A stretch of 64,000 nt of DNA from Salinivirgaceae bacterium (GTDB lineage Bacteria > Bacteroidota > Bacteroidia > Bacteroidales > SZUA-534): NCBI GenBank assembly GCA_017617355.1, contig JAFZWI010000088.1:1-64000 (forward strand), read 5' to 3'. Every line of letters begins with the position of its first letter. Position 1 is the first letter of the stretch. The notes under the pieces were generated by a model, which was given only the letters and a program-made list of their open reading frames with translations, was not told where the DNA came from and ran no database searches. The translations under genes were made by a program, and so were the position numbers. This document shows, piece after piece, positions 52,426 through 61,008 of the stretch.

Positions 52426-53757
52426 TTACTTTCTCACTAGCTCCGGCTGAGCGAACAATGTCCGCCAGGCTGGGTCCGATTCGTATTGGGCAAAATCGTT
52501 GAAACCCATTGATATGGCTTTGTTGTACGATTCGACCATGCTGGCGCGGTCGTTTATCATAAGGTAGTAACGGGCAAACATCAGATAGACTCCCGGATTT
52601 TCGGGGTCGACAAGCTCGTAAATCTTCAGTTTCTTGTAGGCTTTTTCGGCATTGTTGTTCAAGATGTCGCTGTTGGCGAGCGAGTATGTCACCATACTCA
52701 GATAAGCCATAAGGCGCTTGCTGGCGACGCTCACCTGCTCGTCTTTGCTGGCTATGCTTTTCTCGAAATTCTCAACTTCGGTCTTCCACCAATCCAAATC
52801 GCGGTTCTCAATAGAGCCGATAAACTGTCCGCGCAGATGTATCTCTTTGAGCGACATCTCTTGCATTTTCTTCAGCTGACTGGCAAAAACAGGGCTCTCG
52901 CTCAGGTTGCTCATATACGACGACAAACGGATATCCTTGTCGAGCGAGCCATACCAGCCCTCAATGCGCAACAGCATCTCCGACGCTTTTATAAACCGTC
53001 CTTCCGACAGATACGCAGACACCGAGTCGCTCATTGCGGCGTAAACCGTCTTGAGCCATTTAACATCGGTAGGTTTCAGCCCGAAATGCATCGCGTTTAT
53101 GTCGAAAGCCTGGAAGACAGTCTCATATGTAGCAGCCGACGGCCACTCATGCTTGCCGTCGAACACAACCGATGTGAACGGCATCTGCATATTGCTGAAA
53201 AGCGCCAAACTCTGCTGCATGTCGTGATAGTTGAAGTCGCAGTTGCCAACCAGACTGACATAGCAGAATGTGCTGTCGGGGCGGGCAGTAGGATTGACCG
53301 AACCACCGCAAGCCGCAACTCCGTGTATCTCAGGCATATTCAAACCATATAACATCGCTATTTTGGCACCGCCAGAAAAGCCGCTCAGATAGACGCGCTT
53401 GGTATCGACCGTACCCTGCGAAAGCACCTCGCCAACCATTCCGCGGACAATCTTTTCAGTCTCGCCAGCCGTCATACCGTTGCGCAAATCGTTGCTACCG
53501 AACAGCACATAGCCGTATTTGTCAGCCAGTTTGGCGTAGGCTTCCACCGGCAGATAACCCTGGCTGTGTGGGTCGAAGAAGATGATTGCTGGCATCTTGC
53601 CGCCGTTGGTTTGCGGAGTGTAAACTGTGTAGTGGATTGACGTGTCAGCGGCGCAGCTCTTAGTCTCCATTGTTCCGCTGACACCTGTTTTGTCTGTGTT
53701 GCCGCAGGCCTGAAAAAGAACGGCCGATGCAACTATTAAAATAGTTCTGATTCTCAT
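52426..53757 (-). CDS. Alpha/beta-hydrolase lipoprotein
   Basis: A 443-residue protein from the ATG at 53757, which gives a lipoprotein signal (IRTILIVASAVLFQAC, lipobox Cys about residue 18); 20 more residues upstream lack support. The N-terminal half is an esterase-like alpha/beta hydrolase with the nucleophile elbow LSGFSGGAKIAMLYG. The C-terminal half of about 220 residues is helical and TPR-like (AEKAYKKLKIYELVDPENPG, YYLMINDRASMVESYNKAI). Substrate unknown. Upstream lies tatD, 63 bp away on the same strand. Confidence 0.8.
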   Translation of the reverse strand: MRIRTILIVASAVLFQACGNTDKTGVSGTMETKSCAADTSIHYTVYTPQTNGGKMPAIIFFDPHSQGYLPVEAYAKLADKYGYVLFGSNDLRNGMTAGETEKIVRGMVGEVLSQGTVDTKRVYLSGFSGGAKIAMLYGLNMPEIHGVAACGGSVNPTARPDSTFCYVSLVGNCDFNYHDMQQSLALFSNMQMPFTSVVFDGKHEWPSAATYETVFQAFDINAMHFGLKPTDVKWLKTVYAAMSDSVSAYLSEGRFIKASEMLLRIEGWYGSLDKDIRLSSYMSNLSESPVFASQLKKMQEMSLKEIHLRGQFIGSIENRDLDWWKTEVENFEKSIASKDEQVSVASKRLMAYLSMVTYSLANSDILNNNAEKAYKKLKIYELVDPENPGVYLMFARYYLMINDRASMVESYNKAISMGFNDFAQYESDPAWRTLFAQPELVRK

Positions 53758-53820
53758 TTTATTTGATTTGATGCTCCAAAAATAGAAAAATATCGACAGC
53801 CCGCATACTGACATCACGCA

Positions 53821-54597
53821 TTATGGCAACCCGAATAACCGTTCGGCATTCAGTGTTGTCTGCTCGGCCACGGCCTCAATGCCAATGCCCTTTGTTTCAG
53901 CCATTTTTTGCGCTATCAGCGGAATGTAGCTGCTCTCGTTGCGTTTTCCACGGTACGGAACGGGCGCCAGATATGGACAGTCGGTTTCCAAAAGCAGATG
54001 ACTCATATCTGTTTGACTTACAATGTCTGGCAAGTCCGATTTTTTGTAAGTAAGTACGCCGCCAATACCCAGCATAAAACCCATATCGATAGCCTGCCGC
54101 GCCTGTTCCAATGAGCCCGAGAAACAATGGAAAACACCGCGCAAACGACTGTCGGCAAGCGGCTCAAGCGCGCTAATGGTTTTCTCTATCGCATTGCGGA
54201 TATGGACAATGACGGGCAGGTTCAACTCCTTTGCCCACCGCACCTGAGTGGCGAAAGCGTCGAACTGCTCGCGCTCAAATGTCTGGTCCCAATAAAGGTC
54301 GATACCGATTTCGCCAATGGCATAGAACCGTCGGCCGTTGGCAAGCATTTCTTCAACTTCCTTTAAATCATCTTTGTACGACGCGCCAACCGATGTCGGA
54401 TGCAAGCCGGCGCACGGGAAGAAATGCTCAGGCGCAGAGTCGGCCAAACTGAGCATCGCCTGCCGCGATGTGGCATCGATGTCGGGCAGAATAAGACGCC
54501 TTACTCCGGCCTGAAAACTACGGCTGACAGCCTCGGCGCGGTCAGTATCAAACTCCTCGGCGTAGATGTGCGAATGGGTGTCAATGAAATCAAGCAT
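53821..54597 (-). CDS. tatD: TatD family hydrolase
   Basis: A 258-residue metal-dependent hydrolase: FIDTHSHIYAEEFD at the start (HxH), FPCAGLHPTSV, YAIGEIGIDLYWD, VIVHIRNA, GVFHCFSG and LLLETDCPYLAP. TatD enzymes are 3'-5' exonucleases and may repair or degrade DNA; family name persists from the tat locus. The MBL-fold gene lies 8 bp upstream on the same strand. Confidence 0.95.
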   Translation of the reverse strand: MLDFIDTHSHIYAEEFDTDRAEAVSRSFQAGVRRLILPDIDATSRQAMLSLADSAPEHFFPCAGLHPTSVGASYKDDLKEVEEMLANGRRFYAIGEIGIDLYWDQTFEREQFDAFATQVRWAKELNLPVIVHIRNAIEKTISALEPLADSRLRGVFHCFSGSLEQARQAIDMGFMLGIGGVLTYKKSDLPDIVSQTDMSHLLLETDCPYLAPVPYRGKRNESSYIPLIAQKMAETKGIGIEAVAEQTTLNAERLFGLP

Positions 54598-54605
54598 AAC
54601 CTCTC

Positions 54606-55397
54606 CTAAAAATCAAACTGCAAACCGGTCTTTACCTCGTTGCCGCCAAACGCCTGATAAAAAGCACATTGCGCGGCTATTCCAGTGCAGTGCGACGGCA
54701 TTACAATCTTCACTTCCAATTGTTTCAGGAAGTCGATAGTGGATGCCAGGCGGTCATCGGCATGTTTGAGGTGGAAACCACCAACGACGCCGTAAACCGT
54801 GCCAACGCCCGTAACCTTGCGTGCCTGCTCAATAATGTTGCAGATGCCCGAATGAGCGCATCCCGACACCACAACCAATCCCTTGTCGGTTGTGACAGCC
54901 AAAGCCGAATCGTCGGCAACCACGTCGGGCTGACCGTCGGTGAAATGGAAGTGTGCGCGGCTCTCGTTCTCGAACGGCACAACACGCGGAATCTCGCCCA
55001 AAAAAACTATCTGCTCCGACAGCCACAACGGCTCGCGGGTAAGAACAAAGCGGTTGCCATGCGCCTCAATATCGGCTCGGGCAACTTCAATGGAAATATT
55101 ACGCCCCGATGTGCCAGAGATGCGCTGCGCAAAGATGCCCGGATGAGCGACAATCGTTTTTCCGCTCAGATACTGCAAACCGTTGCCATGGTCGTAGTGG
55201 CCGTGGCTCAGCGCCACCGTCTCAATGGAGTCGATGTCGATGCCCATTATTCGGGCGTTGTCAAGAAACAAATCAGAAGCACCTGTATCAAACAGAATGC
55301 GCTTATCGGCCTCAACTGCAAACGACAATCCGTGCTCGGCCCTGCAGCGCGACGATGCCGATTTGTCTGACAATATGCTGATTTTTAGCGCGTTCAT
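54606..55397 (-). CDS. MBL-fold metallo-hydrolase
   Basis: A 263-residue metallo-beta-lactamase-fold protein. The metal site is SHGHYDHGNGL (HxHxDH, about residues 64-74), with VVSGCAHSGICNII and GGFHLKHA as further ligands. It resembles the group named after the methanopterin-pathway ribofuranosylaminobenzene phosphate synthase-like hydrolases; the true substrate in bacteria is unknown. Cytoplasmic. Confidence 0.9.
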   Translation of the reverse strand: MNALKISILSDKSASSRCRAEHGLSFAVEADKRILFDTGASDLFLDNARIMGIDIDSIETVALSHGHYDHGNGLQYLSGKTIVAHPGIFAQRISGTSGRNISIEVARADIEAHGNRFVLTREPLWLSEQIVFLGEIPRVVPFENESRAHFHFTDGQPDVVADDSALAVTTDKGLVVVSGCAHSGICNIIEQARKVTGVGTVYGVVGGFHLKHADDRLASTIDFLKQLEVKIVMPSHCTGIAAQCAFYQAFGGNEVKTGLQFDF

Positions 55398-55454
55398 CTT
55401 ATTGTTCAGGCCTTGCAGTATATCGGATTTGAAATCATCGCCTTTATTTTCAGC

Positions 55455-56597
55455 TTAATAACGCAGTTTTTTCTTGCGCGGCGTAATGCGGTGGATAAGA
55501 GCCGCCAACAGAAACGATACAATAATGCTGGCAACGCTCACTATCAACCATTTAACTATAACAGGAATATCGAAATGCTTCATAATCAAAATTCCTGTGA
55601 TGACAGGCAGCGGATGTATGGCGATAACGCTCAGCACAAGCTCCGAAAGCCGTGCGGCGGTTTTGTTCTTCTTGTTAAAATATCTGAAAAACAACGTCTC
55701 GATAAAGAAACAACCGCCCATGCTTGCCATTGGCTCCCACAGCGACATGAAAAGCGATTGCGATGTCACGCGCCCCGATACTTCAGTCCAGCTGCCACTG
55801 TAATAGATTGACAAAACAAGCAGCGGAAAGCAGATGACGGCAAACGACACCCACGGGATTGAAAAACCAATGGAAACCTTTGTAACCCAACTGTTTCGGG
55901 CGGCAATAAGGCCGGAGCAGTACATGCCCACAAAAAGCGCTATATATCCGACGTGCATAAGCGAGTAAAAATCGGAAATTGGAGCAAAAATCCTGATGAC
56001 AAACGACGCAACACCCACGCCCAGCACAAACAGCGCCGAACGCAGCTGCGCCGACTGCTGACGGAGTTCGATTATCACCTGCATGCGACGCTCGAACCAT
56101 TTCTTGTATATGCAGTAACAGATGTTGAATATCAGAATCACAACAAAGAAGAAGAACGGACCTGAATTAAGCTGCTGCCAGCAAAACTCAAGCATCGACC
56201 TGCTCAACAGCGACTCAACATCGAACTGATTGACCATCAGATATATGCCTGGCTGAATAATGAGCAGGAAAAGAAGCATCAAACCGCCTATTCTGACAAT
56301 GGTGTGCCAAAGAAAAGTGATAGGCCCGTAACGCTCGTAAAGCTTGAACGCGCTGCTGCCGATAATGGTGGCGAGAATGGCCATTAATGTTGTCCGCATC
56401 ATCAGAATAATGGTGACCGTTGCCATGTGCGGAAGTCCCTCAAACGATGTCTGGTCGGCCTCAAACCAGCCACCCATGACACTGTATATAACCATCGCCT
56501 GGATAAACACCAGCACGCACGCCAATGTGACGCGCAGCGGATGCATAAAATGATATTTATCCGATTCCAACACTATTGATTTGTTTGCAGAAAACAA
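55455..56597 (-). CDS. Acyltransferase-3-like membrane protein
   Basis: A 380-residue protein with about ten membrane helices. The start HFMHPLRVTLACVLVFIQAMV and internal YGPITFLWHTIVRIGGLMLLF resemble divergent acyltransferase-3 (MdoC/OafA-like) proteins, with His near the first helix. Some standard catalytic residues are hard to place, so function is uncertain. The 609 bp following its start are non-coding and repeat-rich. Confidence 0.6.
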   Translation of the reverse strand: MFSANKSIVLESDKYHFMHPLRVTLACVLVFIQAMVIYSVMGGWFEADQTSFEGLPHMATVTIILMMRTTLMAILATIIGSSAFKLYERYGPITFLWHTIVRIGGLMLLFLLIIQPGIYLMVNQFDVESLLSRSMLEFCWQQLNSGPFFFFVVILIFNICYCIYKKWFERRMQVIIELRQQSAQLRSALFVLGVGVASFVIRIFAPISDFYSLMHVGYIALFVGMYCSGLIAARNSWVTKVSIGFSIPWVSFAVICFPLLVLSIYYSGSWTEVSGRVTSQSLFMSLWEPMASMGGCFFIETLFFRYFNKKNKTAARLSELVLSVIAIHPLPVITGILIMKHFDIPVIVKWLIVSVASIIVSFLLAALIHRITPRKKKLRY

Positions 56598-57206
56598 GGA
56601 TACACAGAAATGAGTTACAATCCAAATTTAATTAGTTAATAAAACTCGAGGTCTCAAATTTCCGATAAAACGCATGGCTTTAGTTAATTCGATTAGTTGG
56701 TTGGCGGAATTTAGATTAATAGTTAAGTCCGAACGCCCAAAGAGGCACAATGTTGCTGTGCCCGATTTCTCATATTGGCCTCACCTTAAATAAAAAAATC
56801 CCTCAATGAGGGAGAATTTTATCGGTTTTGCTCCCTCAATGAGGGAGTTTGAACACGTTGACACCGTTTTTTTCGCACAGACTACACTATCCCGATTGCT
56901 CGGGAGCACTGATTTTCACAGTTTTCTTGCAAAACAACACAACTGCATTTTCCCAAATATTTTTTCCCGCGCTGAAAGCGCAAAACAACTCAGCCCAAGG
57001 CAAGCGAAGCGGCGCCTTGGGTAACATTCCATACAAAATGGGCGCCCTGAAAGGGCAACTCATAAATACACCAATATGAGTTGCGCCTTCAGCGCGCCAT
57101 ATTGTCGGGTTCGTATTACCCAACGTGCCGTTCGCTGCGCTCACTCTGCGTTGGGCTATGTGCGAGTTGCGCTTTCAGCGCGGTCTTTTCTCGCTTTCTA
57201 CTTCAA
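56598..57206. repeat. Palindromic repeat cluster and AT-rich flank
   Basis: No gene is supported. Two near-identical CTCCCTCAATGAGGGAG palindromes (56799-56814, 56831-56847) may form terminator-type hairpins. From 56968 to 57182 lies a mosaic of large inverted repeats: GCCCAAGGC / GCCTTGGGT (56993-57022), an 18-base arm pair CTGAAAGGGCAACTCATA / TATGAGTTGCGCCTTCAG (57047-57092), and CCCAACG / CGTTGGG (57119-57155), with CTGAAAGCGC and GCGCTTTCAG at opposite ends. It resembles REP/BIME- or MITE-like elements. The modification-gene stop is 25 bp further. Confidence 0.7.
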
Positions 57207-59654
57207 TTATTGTTTCAAGAAACCTAATCCATAAACCATAGGCCGCATTTTGTCAGATAGTTTATTGAACAATGCGGTAAAATCTTTCAATTCGGCTGGT
57301 AAGTAATTGTCAACAAGAGCCTTTATTTGATACCAGCCACAATCCCAGTTCATTATTTGATATTCAGGATGTTCCTGATTGAACAATTGGCGATATTTAA
57401 ATGTTTTTTCTGTCAGTTCAATCGCCTTGTCAAGCACAAGTTTTGCCTCTGCCGACAATTGTATATTTTGAAGTCGTTGATATACATAGCGCTCCGTATC
57501 GGTACGTGCTTTTTGGTAGGTTTCGGCAAATTTGTTGGTATCCGCAAGTTCCATTATGCGATTCTTCGACATAAAGAAAAACTCGTTTTTAATGTTCCAT
57601 TTTCTTCCCATATGTTCCACATTGCGCAATGATGATTGATTGGACGAATTGTCGAAAAGAGCATACACAATACTGTCATTTACAAACTCTTGCCATTTTT
57701 CGTGTTGCTCATTTGGGGCGATATATTCGAATTTACTATTTATCCAATCTTTTGTGATAAGCTTTCGTGCAGCAAAAAGCGTCACACATTTATAAAAATT
57801 ATCTTCTTGAATCTCAACTGTTGCCACGTGCCGAGATACTGGCATTGTCATAAAATAGACACCGGAGACATTTGCATCGATATTGTTCGCATCATTAATT
57901 AAATAGCCTTTATTATCTGATACTTTCTTTATTGTATTTGATAAATTCAATGATGATTTGGCAGTTATAATTTCAAGATTCTTTTTAACTTTTTTCTCGC
58001 TATTAACCCAATCGGATGCAGATAATGCATTATCCATATTATAGATGCATATGCGCTTAAAATCAACAAGTTGACCATCTTTGAAATCAATTGGTTTCAT
58101 ATAAAAATCATTCTTGTTCAATGTTTTGCCATTTGTCCATACGGAAAAAGATATTCCCCACGAATCAGCGACATCAGAAAAGTGACTTGCTTGAAATGTA
58201 CAAGCATCGTGATATTCAAAATGGTCAAGAAAAATTTTTCTGAACTTTGAGTAAGAAGGCCCGCTTAAAAAAAGTGTAGGACTATATAAACCAATAGCGA
58301 CATTAGTTAAATTGTAATCTTGTTTGATTCTCAATATCCTATACAAGAATTGTGTGTACATATTCTGACTACAACTTCCTATTTTGGCTTCCATCATTTC
58401 TGTATGAACAATTGATTCCGAGCACCCTTCCTTATGTTTTGTATTGGCACCGCCACTACTTGGTGTTCCATATGGCGGATTAATAAAGAACAAAATCGGC
58501 TTATCTGATTTCAGCGCACTCAACAAACCTTGTGGTACTTTAGTTCCATATAAATTTGGTTCAATCGGGTCGTTCAGGAAATCCATTTGAAATTTTGTCG
58601 CTTCACTATTGTAGTGCTCACCCATCTGTAATTCCGATTCTTCCAATGTGCTGGCATACAATTCCTTAAATTGATAGTCGCGAGTCAAGTTTCCTGTTCC
58701 CCAACAGCAATCCCAAACCACATATTTATCTTTCCAATCGTCACCAAAATGTTCGCAGAGCATACTATGAGCATAGTCAACAAAAGGTGTCGGCGTAAAA
58801 TAATCGCCACCTTTACGACGTGTGGTATCTTCAATCAAGCGGTCTGCAATTTCAGTAAACTTGTTGCGCTCCGCCATCGAATAATCGCGATTGAAATAGC
58901 TGAAAAACGACTTAAAGGCACTGCCATTGATTGTAATCTTTTTACCATTAGCAATAAGTATAGACGGGTTCGTGGGATGCTGATAATAATTGTCCTTATC
59001 AGTAATTGTTCCAATAAAAGCAGCCGTCAAATCATATGACTTAACCCTATGTGAATTGCTGATTACATTAGCAACAAAATATTCGTAAATAGTTTGGATG
59101 TTATGTATTGTGACACGTACCAATCGCTGAACATTGTCTGCCAAAGAGATTATTTGTTCCGCCACATTTTTGAACGAAAAAGTTTCATTCACATCGTATA
59201 CGAATGGAACAATGTCTGCGTCATTGGCAATTTTCAAAACCAAATCTGGGTTTTCGGCAGCAGCATTTGAGGGAGCTTTGCTCCAATCAACTTGTTCGTC
59301 AAGATATTTGGTTAAGCAGTTGGAATGAAGCACAAAGCATTCATTGACATCGCCAACCATTATAACATTTGGTAATCTGTTACCTACCTGTTCAAAACGT
59401 TGAAGATAAAAGAGAACTTGCACAAGCACCTTGGCTCGTGCTGCAGGCACATTCAGCTTCTCATCTAATTTATACTCAACTAATAGACCGAGATATTTAT
59501 TTGCTTCGGTAGTTGTATCAATATAGGTATCGCATTCGTGTGGATGTTGGATTTCGATGTTCTTAAAATACCTTCTTAAACCTTCGTTATAGGTTCCTTC
59601 CACATCTTTCTCATCTGTAGCTGTGTGGATTCGTTCGTAAAACTTACTGCCCAT
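57207..59654 (-). CDS. Eco57I-type adenine methyltransferase / type II RM protein
   Basis: An 815-residue N6-adenine DNA methyltransferase of the Eco57I group. SAM motif I is WDCCWGTGNL (about residue 315) and the catalytic motif IV is INPPYGTPS (about residue 390). The N-terminal 200 residues contain a nuclease-like pattern: Asp45 in CDTYIDTTT, then Glu60 and Lys62 (LLVEYKLDE), possibly a PD-(D/E)XK domain, which would make this a fused restriction-modification enzyme (type IIG). The C-terminal 400 residues would be the target-recognition part. No separate restriction gene is adjacent. Flanked by palindromic repeats and by a structured RNA candidate plus tRNA-Leu. Confidence 0.82.
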   Translation of the reverse strand: MGSKFYERIHTATDEKDVEGTYNEGLRRYFKNIEIQHPHECDTYIDTTTEANKYLGLLVEYKLDEKLNVPAARAKVLVQVLFYLQRFEQVGNRLPNVIMVGDVNECFVLHSNCLTKYLDEQVDWSKAPSNAAAENPDLVLKIANDADIVPFVYDVNETFSFKNVAEQIISLADNVQRLVRVTIHNIQTIYEYFVANVISNSHRVKSYDLTAAFIGTITDKDNYYQHPTNPSILIANGKKITINGSAFKSFFSYFNRDYSMAERNKFTEIADRLIEDTTRRKGGDYFTPTPFVDYAHSMLCEHFGDDWKDKYVVWDCCWGTGNLTRDYQFKELYASTLEESELQMGEHYNSEATKFQMDFLNDPIEPNLYGTKVPQGLLSALKSDKPILFFINPPYGTPSSGGANTKHKEGCSESIVHTEMMEAKIGSCSQNMYTQFLYRILRIKQDYNLTNVAIGLYSPTLFLSGPSYSKFRKIFLDHFEYHDACTFQASHFSDVADSWGISFSVWTNGKTLNKNDFYMKPIDFKDGQLVDFKRICIYNMDNALSASDWVNSEKKVKKNLEIITAKSSLNLSNTIKKVSDNKGYLINDANNIDANVSGVYFMTMPVSRHVATVEIQEDNFYKCVTLFAARKLITKDWINSKFEYIAPNEQHEKWQEFVNDSIVYALFDNSSNQSSLRNVEHMGRKWNIKNEFFFMSKNRIMELADTNKFAETYQKARTDTERYVYQRLQNIQLSAEAKLVLDKAIELTEKTFKYRQLFNQEHPEYQIMNWDCGWYQIKALVDNYLPAELKDFTALFNKLSDKMRPMVYGLGFLKQ

Positions 59655-59735
59655 AGTGTTGATAGTTTAGCTGGCACCAACTACCAACACAAATCATTGA
59701 ACCAGAAAAAAAGAAAGGCGCGGACCTTCAACTAC

Positions 59736-59910
59736 TCACGTTCACGAGGAGCCTCGCAAGAACCCCGCCACCTATCATAGTTTCTGTCCACACCCGAAGG
59801 TGTGACATTTATGATAGGTGCGCAGGACGAAACTAATGCTGCCTGTGAACGTTTATTGCTCTTATTCTGGTGTGAACCAAGAGTTTGCGAGGCTTTTGAT
59901 TCGAACGTGA
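59736..59910 (-). ncRNA. Candidate structured RNA upstream of modification gene
   Basis: Reading the minus strand, an 8-bp outer stem (TCACGTTC / GAACGTGA, 59736-59743 with 59903-59910) and a perfect 10-bp stem (AGCCTCGCAA / TTGCGAGGCT, 59750-59759 with 59885-59894) enclose a multi-branch region. Inside is an 11-bp stem (CACCTATCATA / TATGATAGGTG, 59769-59779 with 59810-59820) capped by CACACC-UUCG-GGTGTG, an ultrastable tetraloop only on this strand, and a smaller hairpin at 59860-59882. A T-rich stretch follows at 59703-59716. It could be a stand-alone RNA or a leader of the modification gene. Not matched to a known family. Confidence 0.5.
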
Positions 59911-60048
59911 ATAATAGTCAATGCGTTATGTTAATACTAAAATCAGATTCTCTATTCCGTATAAAGTGCGTTTTAAATTTTACTCAAAAATATGCGTTTG
60001 GCGCGAAAAAGCAAATAAGAAGGCTGTGTGTGTGGCGTGATAAAAACA

Positions 60049-60080
60049 GAAAACCCCTCAACTTTCGTCAAGGGGTTTTG
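60049..60080 (-). terminator. Terminator of tRNA-Leu
   Basis: Minus strand: AAAACCCCT / AGGGGTTTT stem with a short central loop, ending in TTTT, directly behind the tRNA 3' end. Confidence 0.8.
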
Positions 60081-60164
60081 TACCCGGAGCCGGGGTCGAA
60101 CCGGCACAGGGGTGAACCTACTGGTGTTTGAGACCAGCGCGTCTACCGATTCCGCCATCCGGGC
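60081..60164 (-). tRNA. tRNA-Leu (anticodon CAA)
   Basis: Reading the minus strand the cloverleaf begins GCCCGGA and ends TCCGGGT plus discriminator A (G-U first pair). D-arm GGCGGAATCGGTAGACGC, anticodon stem CTGGT / ACCAG with loop CTCAAAC giving anticodon CAA, a long class II variable arm and the T-arm GGTTCGACCCC. 84 bases; CCA is not encoded. Class II variable arm and sequence fit leucine. Confidence 0.96.
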
Positions 60165-60182
60165 GTTTCCGTAAAAGGCGTG

Positions 60183-60213
60183 CAAATATAGATAATTTCA
60201 AAAAGCGGACAAA
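60183..60213 (-). promoter_or_regulatory. Consensus Bacteroidota promoter of tRNA-Leu
   Basis: Minus strand: TTTG (60210-60213), exactly 19 bases, then TATATTTG (60183-60190). Both elements match the Bacteroidota sigma-70-type consensus perfectly. Start is predicted about 12 bases before the tRNA 5' end. Confidence 0.85.
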
Positions 60214-60224
60214 CTTTTTTTAAA

Positions 60225-60452
60225 TCATTCAATCTCCTCAAAATCAACATATTCACCGTCGGTCGGTTTGAAATGCTTCTTTTTCGGCTCGTTTTGGTAA
60301 TAAACTCTGTCGCCACCCGGCGTTGTCTGACCATTTTCGTAGCTATTGCCGTTATTGTTCATATTGCGTCCGAATATCAAGCGGACAACAGCTCGAGCTA
60401 TGAATACGAAAAGATAGACAAATAATATTGTTGTTAACAGGAAATACAGCAT
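60225..60452 (-). CDS. DUF4834 family protein
   Basis: A 75-residue protein: one N-terminal membrane helix (LLTTILFVYLFVFIARAVVRL), a short Asn/Gly-rich loop and the acidic end GEYVDFEEIE, typical of DUF4834 small proteins in Bacteroidota. Function unknown. Two bp from the upstream gene's stop. Its stop lies just before the tRNA promoter. Confidence 0.85.
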   Translation of the reverse strand: MLYFLLTTILFVYLFVFIARAVVRLIFGRNMNNNGNSYENGQTTPGGDRVYYQNEPKKKHFKPTDGEYVDFEEIE

Positions 60453-60453
60453 G

Positions 60454-61008
60454 TCATCGATTGTAAATGATTAATAATGCGCAAAATAGCGATGCCGCCG
60501 ACAATATCCACTCGCTTTGAATGCGGGGAATGCGTTTCTGCCTGGTGCCAACCAAGCCAGCCACCAGCAGAACAACAAAGAACAACGGCGCTGCCAGCAA
60601 AACCAATGGCAGCGGTTGCAACTGCAAAAAGCCGAGAGCCAGTGAGTAGATGAAGGCGTTGATGCCGGCAAATGTTGCAACAGTTGCCAGTCCGCCAATA
60701 AAAGCGGTGTTCACCGAGCGTTTTGTCGGGGCAAGTTTAAATCCGTCGTAGGCGGCTTTCAACGACATAACCAACATCAGACTTGCCGATAACCAAATGT
60801 TCATCTGCGTGTCGAAAAATTGTGAGCCGAAGTTGCCCAGCAACATTCCGCCGCAGGTCAGCGCCCCTACAATCAAGGTGCAGAGGGCAAATTGGAGCAG
60901 AAACTTGCTTATAGCAAACCGCTGTTCGATAAACGAGGCCACAAGCGCTATGGCAGCCACATCGGCGGAGGTGGCAATCAGTAGAAAAACAAAAAGATAC
61001 GCCGCCAT
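60454..61008 (-). CDS. MntP-like membrane protein
   Basis: A 184-residue protein with six membrane helices. The arrangement, with an Asp in helix 1 (TSADVAAIAL), SLKAAYDGFK after helix 3 and the inverted second half FAGINAFIYSLALGFLQLQ, is like MntP/DUF204 manganese exporters, although the usual second Asp is replaced. It could have another substrate. The start overlaps the stop of the DUF3352-type gene by one base. Confidence 0.6.
   Translation of the reverse strand: MAAYLFVFLLIATSADVAAIALVASFIEQRFAISKFLLQFALCTLIVGALTCGGMLLGNFGSQFFDTQMNIWLSASLMLVMSLKAAYDGFKLAPTKRSVNTAFIGGLATVATFAGINAFIYSLALGFLQLQPLPLVLLAAPLFFVVLLVAGLVGTRQKRIPRIQSEWILSAASLFCALLIIYNR

Larger units (their letters stand above)
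59655..60080. other. Non-coding region upstream of the modification gene
   Basis: About 425 bp between the modification-gene start and tRNA-Leu. It contains the structured RNA candidate (59736-59910), the minus-strand T-tract region at about 59703-59720 and the tRNA terminator (60049-60080). The stretch 59911-60048 is AT-rich with no gene seen. Confidence 0.6.

Noticed and set aside
54669..55370. 233-residue plus frame opposite the MBL-fold gene
   Set aside because: Antisense of a well-conserved metallo-hydrolase with an intact HxHxDH motif; not a gene.
56887..57144. Short frames across the palindromic repeat cluster
   Set aside because: They translate the repeats themselves; such peptides are common artefacts of palindromic elements.
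59736..59910. 6S RNA, RNase P RNA, SRP RNA or tmRNA
   Set aside because: The uneven branched layout does not fit 6S; conserved RNase P blocks, the SRP tetraloop helix and a tRNA-like tmRNA end are missing.
57207..60164. Integrative element in tRNA-Leu
   Set aside because: No integrase gene and no direct repeat of the tRNA 3' end were seen.
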